DNA of 64,000 nucleotides, taken from the NCBI GenBank assembly GCA_036924085.1, contig JAVGWX010000013.1, positions 67,959,859 through 68,023,858 of the forward strand, read 5' to 3'. Below the pieces are notes generated by a model. It was given only the letters and a program-made list of their open reading frames with translations, made no database searches and was not told the DNA's origin. Below, piece by piece: positions 21,267-33,905 of the stretch. A program made the translations under genes and the position numbers. The stretch's first letter is position 1. Each line of letters starts with the position of its first letter. Source of the DNA: Ariolimax columbianus (taxonomy: Eukaryota > Mollusca > Gastropoda > Stylommatophora > Arionidae).

Positions 21267-21602
21267 GTTCGTTCTCAATCTCCCGCTACCAAACCCTGGA
21301 AGGGCTTACGTTGCAGAATGTAGTCCAGAGAACGGAATGCGCGGCGTCATAGTTTACAGCTTGACTGCGATATTTGCACCTTTCGGTCCAATACATCCGA
21401 CTTCAGCAAGTACCAGGTTAGCATTCCCTCTTTGATCATTTCTCATTAGCCAGTCTGCCCGGCTGCAGCCTGTTAATACAGGATCACCTCGTGGAGGCGT
21501 AGAAGGGTCTTGGCAGCTCTGGTTCGCTGGTCCTGACGCTAGCAGCCAGCTATGGGTCGCTGACCACTGGAGCTCATACGCTGCTCAGCATCTTGATCCC
21601 AT
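21267..21602 (-). repeat. Dispersed repeat family X, long copy
   Basis: About 335 bp. On the plus strand it runs from GTTCTCAATCTCCCGCTACC through AGTTTACAGCTTGACTGCGA, ATTAGCCAGTCTGCCCGGCT and CAGGATCACCTCGTGGAGGC to TGCTCAGCATCTTGATCCCA. The same order, in either orientation, is found at 27,297, 37,366, 46,243 and 48,145. No terminal inverted repeats, tRNA-like boxes or coding frame were seen, so the class (SINE, LINE tail or non-autonomous DNA element) is open. Confidence 0.8.
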
Positions 21603-22030
21603 TTCACCACTTGAAACACTGTCAAACTATATTGACAATCGAACACTTAAACACTTCACAAGATCTTATTCAATAACGGCAATAAATACATCATCTTAAT
21701 AATAACACTACCACTCATAAAAAGCAAACGAAAATTATATTACTTATGTCAGAACGCCAAGCGTTAGCATGTATCTTATTCCACATTGGGACTAGAATGG
21801 CATCATCGAGTCTTCCCGTGAGAGCATATAACATTTGACTGTTTCCTATGTCAGTGTCGTCATTGGGAGACGCAAATAGCTGGAATATCGTTGAGACCCG
21901 ATAGTGAAGAATACCAAAGCTGTTTATTGAATACTTTTATTTTATAATTTTATGTCCTGTGAAAATAGATGAACTAAAGTGTCTGGGGACTAGCTTAGTC
22001 TTACTAGTCCCTTGGCGTCACGCCACTGAT
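21603..22030. other. No recognisable feature
   Basis: AT-rich unique-looking DNA. Confidence 0.5.
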
Positions 22031-22195
22031 AGATGGGTAGGTAGGTAGGAGGGATGCATGCATATATGTATGTTACAGATTTAGGCAGCTCTTCAGGTAA
22101 GTATGTGTGCATGTAAGTATATAGGTAGGTAGGCAGACGTGTGTGTGTGCGTGCGAGATGTAATGCAATGTGTGTGGGTATATATATATATAAAT
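22031..22195. repeat. Short GTAG, TG and TA simple sequence
   Basis: Interspersed GTAG/GGTA runs (22,036-22,050; 22,118-22,130), a GTGTGTG run near 22,139 and a TA run near 22,180-22,190. Confidence 0.8.
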
Positions 22196-22350
22196 AAATA
22201 CAATCACTGATCCAGTGACTCGGGAAAAGAGTGCGTTTGATGAACAGCGCATTCACTTCCCCACTATAATCCACATGAAACTATTGAGACAGATCCGTCT
22301 GTTGTTATGACCACCATTGCTTCAAAATGGGCAATAACTAATGTATATAT

Positions 22351-23015
<665 letters not shown>

Positions 23016-24265
23016 TATATATGAATGCATGTATGTAACTGTGTTTATGCACACAGACACACGCACGATCGCAAACACACACACACACCCTGTTACATGT
23101 GTGGCCAATGTGTATACTATAGCATACAGCTTTTCGTTTAAATAAATAAAAAAATTGTCGTATTTGGTAGTTACCGAAAGTGCTTAGCACTTGAGCCAGT
23201 TGCTGGAGAATTCAGTGTTCGTCACATTTCTCTTCTACTGCGTGTCACATCTACTTGTGACGTCCTGTCCGTATCAGCACCACGTCCCTTACTATTGAAC
23301 CAATGGAAATAGTACGCCGAAATTACCTTTGATGCGTTCTACCCGTTACAAAGTGCTTGCAGGATCACCTGACAGTTTGAAAGCGACATAGAATATGACT
23401 CCGTGAAAGTGATTAGCACTAACAATTGACTAACCGGCCTTCCTGGTAGCCTGGTGTACACCTCTCCACGTGCCAGCCAGTCATCTTGATGCAAGTGTAA
23501 TGGAACGCTTTCCGACTTCTTTCTTTTCTTATTCCGCAGACATTCTGCTTTTTTCTTCATCTTCATTCCCTGGTCAGATTTCTTTTGTGCAAGCTTTGGA
23601 CAAAATCGATGCTTTCATTCTGTTTTGCCGTTTGCCACGGCCCTCTTCTCCAAACAACATGGAAATCCAATCTCCTTAGAAGACTCGGCGGGGGACGCTT
23701 TGCCGTGGAAGACGTAAGCCAATACTTGATGGCTCGATACTGGACGGTTCGTCCCTGTGTCTCCGTGCTGGGGTGGGGCTTCTCAAGTTGTTGGCTCGGT
23801 GCCCTCCAGACCCGATAATGAAGTTGACATTCGCAGGATAATCCCGCGTCGGTTTCCGCAGATTTCAACACAAGAACAAAATTGCAGCTTCAAGATGGAA
23901 AGTGAAAAGAATAGTTCGTTGGCTTAAGTTGATAGTGCTCTGCGATTGTTGCCGAGAGCAAATGGACTTGGGACTCTTCTGGTCACCGATACTTATCAAA
24001 GCTGGTAGTTCCAACCCCTGATTGTTCCCAGTGCCATATGCCACTCGCTTTGAGTGAAGTTCTTAAGTTATGATTGAATGTCTATGAACTAACTTTCTCA
24101 AGCATTTTCAAAATTGGTTTCCTCGGTTAAGTAAACTTGGAGAAATGGGCTTTGAAAAATTATCTTGATTGATTAAGTAAATTTATCTCGATTTGTGGGG
24201 GAGACCCATCTGGCGTATGGAAGTTATTTATATACAAGGAATTCATTTTGGTGTTCGTGGGTGTA
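23016..24265. other. No recognisable gene
   Basis: About 1.2 kb of non-repetitive-looking sequence. Short frames on both strands at 23,340-23,870 show no motif, and no LINE or SINE landmarks were found. Confidence 0.5.
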
Positions 24266-25158
24266 CGGTATTGTGTTGTTGTAGGTAGGTGTAGATTGTG
24301 TTGTTGTAGGTAGGTGTAGATTGTGTTGTAGGTAGGTGTAGATTGTGTTGTTGTGGGTAGGTGTAGATTGTGTTGTAGGTAGGTGTAGATTGTGTTGTAG
24401 GTAGGTGTAGATTGTGCTGTAGGTAGGTGTAGATTGTGTTGTAGGTAGGTGTAGATTGTGTTGTTGTGGGTAGGTGTAGATTGTGTTGTTGTGGGTAGGT
24501 GTAGATTGTGTTGTTGTGGGTAGGTGTAGATTGTGTTGTTGTGGGTAGGTGTAGATTGTGTTGTAGGCAGGTGTAGATTGTGTTGTAGTGGGTAGGTGTA
24601 GATTGTGTTGTAGGTAGGTGTAGATTGTGTTGTAGGTAGGTGTAGATTGTGTTGTTGTGGGTAGGTGTAGATTGTGTTGTTGTAGGTAGGTGTATATTGT
24701 GTTGTAGGTAGGTATGTAGGTGCAGATTGTGTTGTAGGTAGGTAGGTAGGTGCAGATTGTGTTGTAGGTAGGTAGGTAGGTGCAGATTGTATTGTAGGTA
24801 GGTAGGTGGGTGCAGATTGTGTTGTAGGTAGGTAGGTAGGTGCAGATTGTGTTGTAGGTAGGTAGGTGCAGATTGTATTGTAGGTAGGTGTAGATTGTGT
24901 TGTAGGTAGGTGTAGATTGTGTTGTAGGTAGGTGTAGATTATGTTGTAGATAGGTAGGTAGGTGTAGCTTGTGTTGTTGTAGGTAGGTAGGTGTAGATTG
25001 TGTTGTTGTAGATAGGTAGGTGTAGATTATGATGTAGATAGGTAGGTAGGTGTAGATTGTGTTGTAGGTAATTAGGTGTAGATTGTGTTGTTGTAGATAG
25101 GTAGGTGTAGATTGTGTTGTTGTAGATAGGTAGGTGTAGATTGTGTTGTTGTAGGGTG
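24266..25158. repeat. TTGTGTTGTAGGTAGGTGTAGA-type array
   Basis: The basic unit is TTGTGTTGTAGGTAGGTGTA plus GA. Variants insert TTG (GTTGTTGTGG) or extra GGTA steps, and TGCAGA replaces TGTAGA at 24,720-24,870. The variants cluster in runs, showing local unit-by-unit spread. Confidence 0.95.
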
Positions 25159-25346
25159 GTGTAAAAATATTTATTTTTTTAGGTAGGTGCAAATGTTGTT
25201 GTAGGTAATTGTATGTATGTGTTTATGTGTAGGGTTAAGTAAGAGAGTTAAGAGGAAGTGTGCGATAAAGATTACGCGACGGCTAAAATAGAGAAAACGG
25301 TAATAGACATGGTAGGCATATGCGTCAAAGAGATAGATAAATGGAC

Positions 25347-25431
25347 CATACATACATACATACATACATACATACATACATACATACATACATACATACA
25401 TACATACATACATACATACATACATACATAC
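25347..25431. repeat. (CATA)n microsatellite
   Basis: Pure CATA repeat of about 21 units. Confidence 0.97.
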
Positions 25432-25756
25432 GAGTCAATAGACTGACAGACAGATAGACGGGTGGGTGCATCGATGGATTGATTGATCGATTAATGAGAT
25501 TTCGATGAGATAGACAATTTCTGTACGTGTATAGAAGATATAAACAGAAAGAAAGCCTAGCTTGCCTGGTTAACACTCGTGTTAACAATGAAACGACCAA
25601 AGTCTACTTACCATTCTGATTCGTATCTTGAATTTCTAGTATTGGCTCACATTGTTCATTAGGTGGAACGCATGTTCAACTCTGAATGTGGCTTACCGTA
25701 ACCAGCGTTTACTTCCGGTTATTTGCAGTGCGTTTTTATAGCAATAGTTTCTGCAT

Positions 25757-25850
25757 TATGAGGTTGCCAACCCTAAACATAATCTTCCCCTATCGCTTCT
25801 TACGACATGCATGGAAAGAAACAGTGGAGATGTTCTGTTTGCCACGAAAA
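25757..25850 (+). repeat. Dispersed repeat W
   Basis: ATGAGGTTGCCAACCCTAAA, CTTCTTACGACATGCATGGA and ACAGTGGAGATGTTCTGT align with 33,205-33,310. Unclassified. Confidence 0.55.
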
Positions 25851-26560
25851 CCACACCGCGAGTATAGAAACAGGGGTTTGTGAATATTTGTTCGGTTGCC
25901 TCTCTTTGACCGCTACTCTGGCGCAAGTATAGATTATCTGTTGCCTTTGTGAGACTAGTTTGTTCAATGACGCCAGGTCGTTCGTCAATGTTGGTATTAC
26001 ATACTAGCATTGGTTATAGAATAGGGGATATGGTGTGATATTAGTGTTGGTGATACTATACGAGTAGAAGAATCGGGTGGGGTTTATATTCATTGATAAG
26101 TGTTTGACTACGTGACATGGAGAACTGTCCAGCACCCACGCTGTCATCTTGTGTTACGAGTAAACTTGAGCGTATGAGTGATTTGTGCGCTGGCTGCTCA
26201 CCGTACATGTACTGTGCTTAATCCTCCGATATAAACTGAGCTTGGAAAGGCCGTAGACCAGTGCTCTTTAGCCTGAGCGGTATCGTCCACTAGTGGACGA
26301 CTTAAGCTTTCAGGTGGGCGGTAGCTGAATAATGACATCATGTATTAAAAACAGAACCTGAGGAAACTATCCCATAATACTAGCAAACTAACTATTGTGC
26401 ACTTTTTGGGAACCTGGTTTTTTCCCCGTGGTAGCATACGACAGTTACACACATCTCGAGGCTTTCTTTTCGAAATGTTATAGACACGTCCCCCAGAATA
26501 CCGTGTACCAAAAAAAAAGAAGAATGCAGACATTCGACAAGAGTTTGGTTGGAATAGAGG
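25851..26560. other. No recognisable feature
   Basis: Unique-looking sequence. Short frames lack motifs. Confidence 0.45.
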
Positions 26561-26561
26561 A

Positions 26562-26745
26562 GAACTGGTTCATACATTCCACCAGGAACAGACAAATAGA
26601 GAGAACTGGTTCATACATTCCATCAGGAACAGACAAATAGAGAGAACTGGTTCATACATTCCATCAGGAACAGACAAATAAAGAGAACTGGTTCATACAT
26701 TCCATCAGGAACAGACAAATAGAGAGAACTGGTTCATACATTCTA
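26562..26745. repeat. 41-bp tandem repeat, about 4.5 units
   Basis: The unit holds GAGAACTGGTTCATACATTC and CATCAGGAACAGACAAATAG. Units are nearly identical; the first and last are slightly diverged. Confidence 0.95.
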
Positions 26746-27130
26746 TCATTAATTAAACATTTAAATTTACTCTGTCCACATCAAAAGACACAACGGTAGT
26801 TGACGGTTTAGTGCCGGACAAGAGAGACAAGACGATGTCACCAGGATATCAAGGAATGTTTGGGCATGACTCTGGAGCAGGCTGGAGGTTTGGCTTGAGA
26901 TCGAGTTTCTTCCAGACGGGCTGTCATGGTAGCGACGTGTTGGAGATGACACTCCACATGATGATTAAAAACATACAAAATACGCAGACTCTGTGGACGA
27001 TCGCGGAGTTTTTTTTTTTCAATTTAGTTTTGAGTGGGCGGCACGGACAATTAACCCTCGGGAAAGTTATAAAAGTGGACGCCAAGTTAAATAAAGGGTA
27101 GGGGCATTTCCGTAGAAGAGGTAAAAAAAA
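26746..27130. other. No recognisable feature
   Basis: A 96-codon frame at 26,811-27,101 has no motif that I recognise. Confidence 0.4.
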
Positions 27131-27134
27131 AACA

Positions 27135-27290
27135 AGAGAATGGTAGTGATACAGTGGAAACCGTCACGCTGTGGCAGACCATGGAATAAGATAGCAGACA
27201 GGTTAGCAAAGAAGAGAGCAACACGAGAACAAAATTAACAATCACTTTTTAAGAAAAGAAGAGACTTATCCAAGACATTAGGAATGGCAA
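27135..27290 (+). pseudogene. LINE RNase H fragment (family B-like)
   Basis: Reads VVIQWKPS then NKIADRLAKKRA, the RNase H signature (QW-x-PSH...GNE-x-ADRLAK) with GNE worn to WNK, followed by a stop. It resembles the VVVQWVPSH...EEADRLAKEGA of LINE B at 20,047. The family X copy begins immediately after it. Confidence 0.55.
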
Positions 27291-27296
27291 CGGATA

Positions 27297-27625
27297 AGCT
27301 GCAGTGGTCAACGACCCATAGCTGACTGCTGGCGTCAGGGCCAGCGAACCACAGCTGCCAAGACCCTTCTACACCTCCACGTGGTGATCCTGGATAACAG
27401 GCTGCAGCAGGGCAGACTGGCTAAGGAGAAGGGATCGAAGAGGGAATGCTAACCTGGTACTCAAAAAATGCTTGCTGAAGTCGGATGTGTTGAACCGAAA
27501 GGTGCAAATATCGCAGTCAAGCTGTAAACTACGATACAACGCAACCCGTTATCTGGACTACATTCTGCTACTTAGGCTTGTGTCAGGGTTTGGTAGCGGG
27601 AGATTGAGAACGAACGAAGCCAAGT
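27297..27625 (+). repeat. Dispersed repeat family X, long copy
   Basis: Contains GCTGCAGTGGTCAACGACCC, CTGCCAAGACCCTTCTACAC, GGTGATCCTGGATAACAGGC and GAAGGGATCGAAGAGGGAAT, and ends TTTGGTAGCGGGAGATTGAG. Very close to the copies at 37,366 and 46,243. Confidence 0.85.
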
Positions 27626-27639
27626 CATAAAGAAAGCCG

Positions 27640-28480
27640 ACCAAATGAGAGACAACTCACTGTCTTGATTGAGCGGAGCGAGTGATCTTGTTCTGGAACA
27701 TAAACATTGGATGGCCAATTACCCAGACTCCCACACCCATCTGTATATGCAGGCAAGCAGCACATGCATATCCTGCATAAACAACTACGTTCAGAGCACT
27801 AGCCCGCGGAGACAAACGCTGTCACCCAGATTCAAACCTCAGTCTATCCGGCAACCTTTATCCAGAGAAGTGGACTTTGTGTGCCAGATAGACTGTCACT
27901 TAATGACTGCTCGTCGCTCCTTTCGGGGCAGATGCCATTGACAACCTTCCTCCTCCAAGTTCGATCTTGATATACCCTTTCTGACTCTCCAGTTCAGGTC
28001 CATAAAACGTACGGGGGACAGCAATTAAATCACATTAGTTCTTTTATAAAGTGCAGGGAAGCGTACGTACAACAGAACATCTTACTTCAGGGCACTACAT
28101 CGCTCGTCAGTAGTACTCCACGTAGGGATTGTGGTGATCGAGCAGTATGCGCATGTGCAATGTAAAGTACATGGACGCCCCACTGTCGACTTGCACCGCT
28201 CAAAAATAACGAGGCGTTATTTGTGGTCAGAGGGTGTGAAACCATTACATGTACAGAATAATGAAGTTTGAATGGGTAGACATGTGTTTAAGTCAGACGA
28301 GAATGTTTGAATGGGTAGACATATGTTTGAGTCAGATGAACTAACATCAGATTTAATCAAGTAGTGGTGAACAAGAATAAGAAGACTATTAGGGAATGAA
28401 AGAGAGCGTGGAAGGGAAGTGGTCCTTAGTCACCAAGAACAAATAACACGCTTAACGTCTTTGTACTGATTTAGAAGACT
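27640..28480. other. No gene; possible small dispersed fragment
   Basis: CGGCAACCTTTATCCAGAGA with GTGGACTTTGTG near 27,848-27,883 resembles, in inverse orientation, 29,497-29,530 (CTCTCTGGAGAAAGGTTGG). The rest is unassigned. Confidence 0.4.
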
Positions 28481-29035
28481 GCAGAGTCTGTATACAACCA
28501 GTTTCTTTTACATTTCCTTCGTCTAAAAACTATGCGCATCCAATCCATTCTTGAATGCATTAATTGACCCTTCATCCACCATTTCCCAAGGCAATGCATT
28601 CCAAGCATTCACCACTCTCTGACCAAAAAAAGTTATTTCTTAATATATAATCTGGACCTTTCGTTAATTAATTTGTAGCTGTGCCCTCTTGTTCTTGTAG
28701 GCGGCTGTATTTTGAAGAAAAAAATTGTTATGGTCTAATTTATCTTTACCTTTGATTATCTTTTAAACCTGTAACACGTCACCTCGACTTCTTCTCTTTT
28801 CTAGCCACTGTAGGCCGGTTATTTTTAGCCTTTCCTCATAACTGTAATTCTGAAATCCCACAATCAGCTTTGTCACTCTTCTGTGTACCCTTCCCAGCAT
28901 GTTTATGTCCCCTCTACGATAAGGACTCCACTCTTGTACACACCACTCCAATCCAGGTCTAACTAATGCTTTATGCAGTGGGACTATCACTTCCATGCTA
29001 CTGTGTTTCGTTTTGGAAGTAGAATACAATACCTA
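28480..29035 (-). pseudogene. CR1-like LINE relic, C-terminal region
   Basis: Read on the minus strand, the frame at 29,029-28,763 contains VIVPLHKALVRPGLEWCVQ, WSPYRRGDINMLGRVHRRVT and EERLKITGLQWLEKRRSRGD. This is the classic tail of CR1/L2-type ORF2 proteins (LY-x-ALVRP-x-LEYC-x-Q-W-P...EERL-x-x-L-x-x-x-LE-RR-RGD). Past an in-frame TAA the match continues with KIIKGKDK, then QRVVNAWNALPWEMVDEGS (near 28,575-28,640) and NAFKNGLD. The stops and shifts mark a dead copy. The 5' part of the element is missing. Confidence 0.82.
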
Positions 29036-29615
29036 ACACTCCATCCAAGACGGCAGTGACAGCTATAAGGGCCCGTTTTTCTTTGCCTTACTTAAAAAAG
29101 GACACAAATACCGCAACGTCATATGCCACCAGTGGACTCCTCCGAGAAAGGAACTCCGCTAGTGTACTCATTAACTCACCGAAATGCTTACCTTCGTGTA
29201 CCTATTTAAATGTGGTGTTTGCTCGATTTAATTAGGACTGTTGGCTTGAGCGTTGTGGCCTGTTGAGTTTGCTTCCACTATGCTGTTGCTTCTCTTTGCG
29301 CACCTGGTGGGAGATCAGGTTTCTCGGCCATGTTGACTCACTCCTCTTCACCGCCACTTTTAGAGGTAGGCATGAAGAGACCTGGCCGTTCTGATGTTTT
29401 ATGTCAGTCCGCGGAAACTGCTGGATGTTCGGAGGGCGCCGCGCGAGGGCATGCTCTTCTCGCTCTCTATGCTTGTTCTTGTGACGTCTACATATGAAGT
29501 CCAGCTCTCTGGAGAAAGGTTGGTGCAGTGGACAGTTCATCGGGGCTTCCAAATAGTTTTGTGGGGAGATTCTTCTCCATGGGCCAGTGCTCAGCACTCT
29601 TACTTAGTCACTGCT
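29036..29615. other. No recognisable gene
   Basis: A 121-codon minus-strand frame at 29,597-29,232 has no recognised motif. A small stretch is shared inversely with 27,848-27,883. Confidence 0.4.
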
Positions 29616-29617
29616 CT

Positions 29618-30868
29618 TCTACCCTGGTGTGGAGTCTTCTACCTTCCTCAGTCCTTGCTGTTTCGCCCTGGGGTGTGGAGTCTTCTACCTTCCTCAGTCA
29701 TTGCTGTTTCGCCCTGGGGTGTGGAGTCTTCTACCTTCCTCAGTCCCTGCTCTTCTACCCTGGTGTGGAGTCTTCTACCTTCCTCAGTCCTTGCTGTTTT
29801 GCCCTGGGGTGTGGAGTCTTCTACCTTCCTCAGTGCTTGCTGTTTCGCCCTGGGGTGTGGAGTCTTCTACCTTCCTCAGTCCTTGCTGTTTCGCCCTGGG
29901 GTGTGGAGTCTTCTACCTTCCTCAGTCCTTGCTGTTTCGCCCTGGGGTGTGGAGTCTTCTACCTTCTTCAGTCCTTGCTCTTTTACCATGGGGTGTGGAG
30001 TCTTCTACCTTCCTTAGTCCCTGCTCTTCTACCCTGGGGTGTGGAGTCTTCTACCTTCCTCAGTCCTTGCTCTTTTACCCTGGGGTGTGGAGTCTTCTAC
30101 CTTTCTTAGTCCCTCCTCTTTTACCCTGGGGTGTGGAGTCTTCTACCTTCCTTAGTCCCTGCTCTTTTACCCTGGGGTGTGGAGTCTTCTACCTTCCTCA
30201 GTCCTTACTCTTTTACCCTGGGGTGTGGAGTCTTCTACCTTCCTCGGTCCTTGCTCTTTTACCCTGGGGTGTGGAGTCTTCTACCTTCCTCAGTCCTTGC
30301 TCTTTTACCCTGGGGTGTGGAGTCTTCTACCTTCCTCAGTCCTTGCTCTTTTACCCTGGGGTGTGGCGTCTTCTACCTTCCTCAGTCCTTGCTCTTTTAA
30401 CCTGGGGTGGGGAGTCTTCTACCTTCCTCAGTCCTTGCTCTTTTACCCTGGGGTGTGGAGTCTTCTACCTTCCTCAGTCCTTGCTCTTTTACCCTGGGGT
30501 GTGGAGTCTTCTACCTTCCTCAGTCCTTGCTCTTTTACCCTGGGGTGTGGAGTCTTCTACCTTCCTCGGTCCTTGCTCTTTTACCCTGGGGTGTGGAGTC
30601 TTCTACCTTCCTCAGTCCTTGCTCTTTTACCCTGAGGTGTGGAGTCTTCTACCTTCCTTAGTCCCTGCTCTTTTACCGTGGGGTGTGGAGTCTTCTACCT
30701 TCCTCAGTCCTTGCTCTTTTACCCTGGGGTGTGGAGTCTTCTAACTTCCTCAGTCCTTGCTCTTTTACCCTGGGGTGTGGAGTCTTCTACCTTCCTTAGT
30801 CCCTGCTCTTCTACCCTGGGGTGGGGAGTCTTCTACCTTCCTCAGTCCTTGCTCTTCTACCCTGGGGT
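29618..30868. repeat. 46-bp minisatellite, about 27 units
   Basis: The unit runs CCCTGGGGTGTGGAGTCTTC, TACCTTCCTCAGTCCTTGCT, CTTTTA. The left third uses TTGCTGTTTCG, the rest TTGCTCTTTTA, and scattered units have TTAGTCCCTGC. Because 46 is not a multiple of three and no stop is present in the common unit, the frame cycles through three readings, giving frames of up to 371 codons that are not genes. Confidence 0.96.
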
Positions 30869-31409
30869 CTTCTGCCCTACTTACCTATATCTCGGTGATG
30901 CATGTTAAAATTCAGCATGCGTGAGCAATCAAACCCAACTTGGATTTCATGTTGATGCCTTTGTCCACCCATATCGGCCTGAGTTTGGTCAGAGCAATTC
31001 AAGCATTTAATTTATTCTGAGACAAGTTGTTTTGTTGTTGGACCTATACGAGTGGGATTTCGATTAACTGATCGCCCCAGTGGAATCTGTACACAATGTT
31101 AGCTCTCTAGGTTATGGGGAAGTTGGTTAAAATAGGAGAAATAGAAGTTCTAATAAAAGGACAAGGGTTTTGCCTTGTGAAAAAGAATGTAGTTAAACTG
31201 CCACAACCTACATGTAGAAAAGAAGTGACTAAGTGAATTGAGACAAGATGTTGAAAGAAACAGGAGGAGACTGAGAAATACAATACATTCAGAAATTGGC
31301 GATGAACAATGCCGACACGCCAAAGACAAAAGCTTTAACAAAACACATGTGAGATTATTAAAAGATTGAGGCATTGAACAAAAAGAACCGCTAAGATCTG
31401 CATAGAACA
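30869..31409. other. No recognisable feature
   Basis: AT-rich, unique-looking sequence leading into a LINE relic. Confidence 0.45.
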
Positions 31410-31925
31410 GCAACAACTCAAACAAGGGAAGGATTTCAAATATTTAGGAAACAAAGTATCATCTGATGGAAGAATGCAAGTAGGAATCGATTACAGATGC
31501 ACCAAAGCAAATCACTGGTCAGGTGTAAACAATACCGAAGAACAAGCACGTACAAGCTAGCAGAAAAAGAGCCCTGTTCAGCACAATGGTCATGCCTATA
31601 CTATGCTACCAGTGTTAATCTTGGACACTGACAGCAGCAGATAATATAAAAATAGAAACAACAGAAATGAAATGCATGAGGCGAATGCTAAATGTGACAA
31701 GATGGGACAGAATTAGAAACGATGAGATCAGAAAACAGATGGGCACTAAGCCAGTGCTAGACTTCATTAGAAAACTGCAAATTCAGGTGTTTGGCCACAT
31801 ATCGTGACAGCAACACCGCAGCGTCTCACATGTGGCTCTAACACTTAAACACAGAGGTACCAGTGCTTGAGGCTGACCCAGCAAAAGATGGATTGACGGA
31901 ATGTCTGAGGCAGACAGTTCCACCT
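31410..31925 (+). pseudogene. LINE relic, post-RT region (family F-related)
   Basis: Reads FKYLGNKVSSDGRMQVGIDY, then RCTKAK near 31,430-31,505. Across shifts follow a CYQC-like segment near 31,608, ETTEMKCMRRMLNVTRWDRI near 31,662-31,712, a GTKPVLDFIRKLQIQVFGHI stretch near 31,743-31,803, and a WIDGMSEAD end near 31,893. This is the same domain order as 48,799-49,485 and 55,444-55,760 (minus). Multiple frameshifts; not functional. Confidence 0.72.
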
Positions 31926-32225
31926 TATGCAAAGCGTCCACCAAGGCGCTGTCCAGATGTCACTTACACACCTGACGCTGAAAGGCAAACCAGGATCAGA
32001 CAATAGATAGATTGTGGCCTTGTATGACACATACAAGGTGAGGTATGGGTGGGGCATATCAAATGTCATCAAGCTGAAATGTCCACGAGACGTCAAGCTG
32101 AAATGTCCACGAGAGAGTTGTCAATTGTACACCACTCGTTCGGACAATCAGCGACATAAATAAACCATTTGTATGGGTGTCTAAGTGTGGGGAATATCAG
32201 GTTCTTGACCAATGTGGCGTGGGTG
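31926..32225. other. No recognisable feature
   Basis: Contains a short local duplication (GCTGAAATGTCCACGAGA near 32,075 and 32,097); nothing else recognised. Confidence 0.45.
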
Positions 32226-32668
32226 CTTCTTCTTCGATCAACTGATGATATGCTTCTAGTCTGGTGAGTTTCACGAAGAAGACTGCCCATTTCAGGCCTT
32301 TGCCAGTCCACCACAGGATTTAGAGGTTGGTCGCTTCCCCTGATCAGTCAGCCTCTCTTTGCTCAGTAAAGTAGTGCAGTCCTGCAGGCTATGTTCTGGT
32401 GTGTACTTTGGTGCTTCACAATCGCACGTGGTGGTGTTTCTGGGCCTTGAGTCTGCAATGTTCAGTTCTGAGTCTGAAGATCTTTGTCTGCCCATCTATT
32501 CCAAGTTTGTCTATGCTGCCATTTTCTGGCTTGTGTGTTGCGTGTGCAGATTTCCCCATTCCGTCTTCATCGATCGTTTGATTAGTGTCTTTGCTCTGTG
32601 GATGGCGAGCATGCCTCCGACTCTTGCGAGCCCATCTGCCTTCTCGTGTCTAAGGATCCAGCAGTGAC
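32226..32668 (-). pseudogene. LINE family A relic
   Basis: On the minus strand it starts near HEKADGLARVGG (RNase H end, 32,620-32,655) and AKTLIKRSM. It passes a SELNIADSRPRNTTTCDC region that is frameshifted relative to IFRLRTGH, then EAPKYTPEHSLQDC near 32,365-32,405. It ends with ...CATATCATCAGTTGATCGAAGAAGAAG near 32,228-32,255. The tail matches the copy at 84-569. Inactive. Confidence 0.7.
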
Positions 32669-33204
32669 CCTAATCCACTTAATACTATATCTGTTCATTA
32701 GACAGCAGCCCGATTTTGTATTTTATTTCGTGTGCGGAATTATTGTTAAAAAATAATTTTTTCAACTTGCGTAAAATAAAAAGTAAGCGTATACAATCGA
32801 TGTGACTGCGGTGGCAAGCGGTATTTATTCCTCTCGGCGGCACAAGGTACCGGAATACACACATCAGGGATAGATTGATCATTAATAGTTAGAGCTAACA
32901 AGAACTGCCGTATTTATTTAGGATCTTGGCGCGAGATAAACGTTCTAGGCGTCTATAATGGTGATGGTTGTTGTGATAATGATGGTGCTGGTAGTGATTG
33001 TGATGGAGCTGGTAGTGGTGGCTGGGGGATGATGGTTATGGTGATAATGATCACACCTGAACCTTCTTTCACACTATCTCTTCTCTTCTCTCGCCTTCTG
33101 CTTCTTATTTCTCCTACTTGATCCAAGTGAAGCATAGACTCGCTACAGATGCCGCGTCTTCTTCAAGTATCCGTACATATAACTTCCATTACCTCTTTCA
33201 ACAA
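32669..33204. other. No gene; short GAT/GGT-rich simple sequence
   Basis: TGGTGATGGTTGTTGTGATA-type low complexity at about 32,958-33,050. The remainder is unassigned. Confidence 0.5.
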
Positions 33205-33310
33205 CGCTGAGTTTTGCTGGCCCCATGCACAGCCTTATTTAGTCTTCTTTTACGACATGCTTGGAATAATACAGTTGACATATTCTGTCCATCTTAGACA
33301 CCACGAAAGT
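33205..33310 (+). repeat. Dispersed repeat W
   Basis: GCTGGCCCCATGCACAGCC, TTCTTTTACGACATGCTTGG and CAGTTGACATATTCTGTCC align with 25,757-25,850 and partly with 7,144-7,200. Confidence 0.55.
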
Positions 33311-33905
33311 GATCTTGGACGCTGCGAAAACCAAATATGGTTGAATAGATGCGGAAGTGTCTATAGCACGGTCGTGTGTGCTTGCTTCTTTTTCAAAGTA
33401 CCGTTAAAGTCATTTCTCCTGCTACCTGATTTGACGTGGGAGGAAAATGCAAGGTCCTTGTACTCTGTATGAAGGAACTGGTTGACCGTTGACAGAATGA
33501 CAGCACACACAGCGTTCATGAAGAGGATAGAAAGTGGACTCGTACGTTCTGAAGTGTTGTCGTTACGCATGTGGTCCCGCTCGTGTTGGCGTTAATAATA
33601 AAAACATACATGTGTGTGGGTTCTATTCAAGATGGGGCATCGTGTGGACACATCCTTGTGTGGTGTACGATTTCGCATACACCGGTATGCCGGGCCCTGC
33701 TTTCAGCTACCAGTGTCTCTGTGTATCCGTAGTGTGAAAATAGATGTGACATTTGCAAATATAAACTGCTTTGGCGTGACTCACAGTACATGGCCTCGTC
33801 TCATCCACCCCAGTCTGCTTTCGTGTGGTCTGTGCTCAGCTTTCGCCACGTTGGGCCTCTGACGCCCGCGTCATAGCTACCCCTGAAGCTCATTCATTTT
33901 CTTCA
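33311..33905. other. No recognisable gene
   Basis: Short overlapping frames without motifs. Confidence 0.45.
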
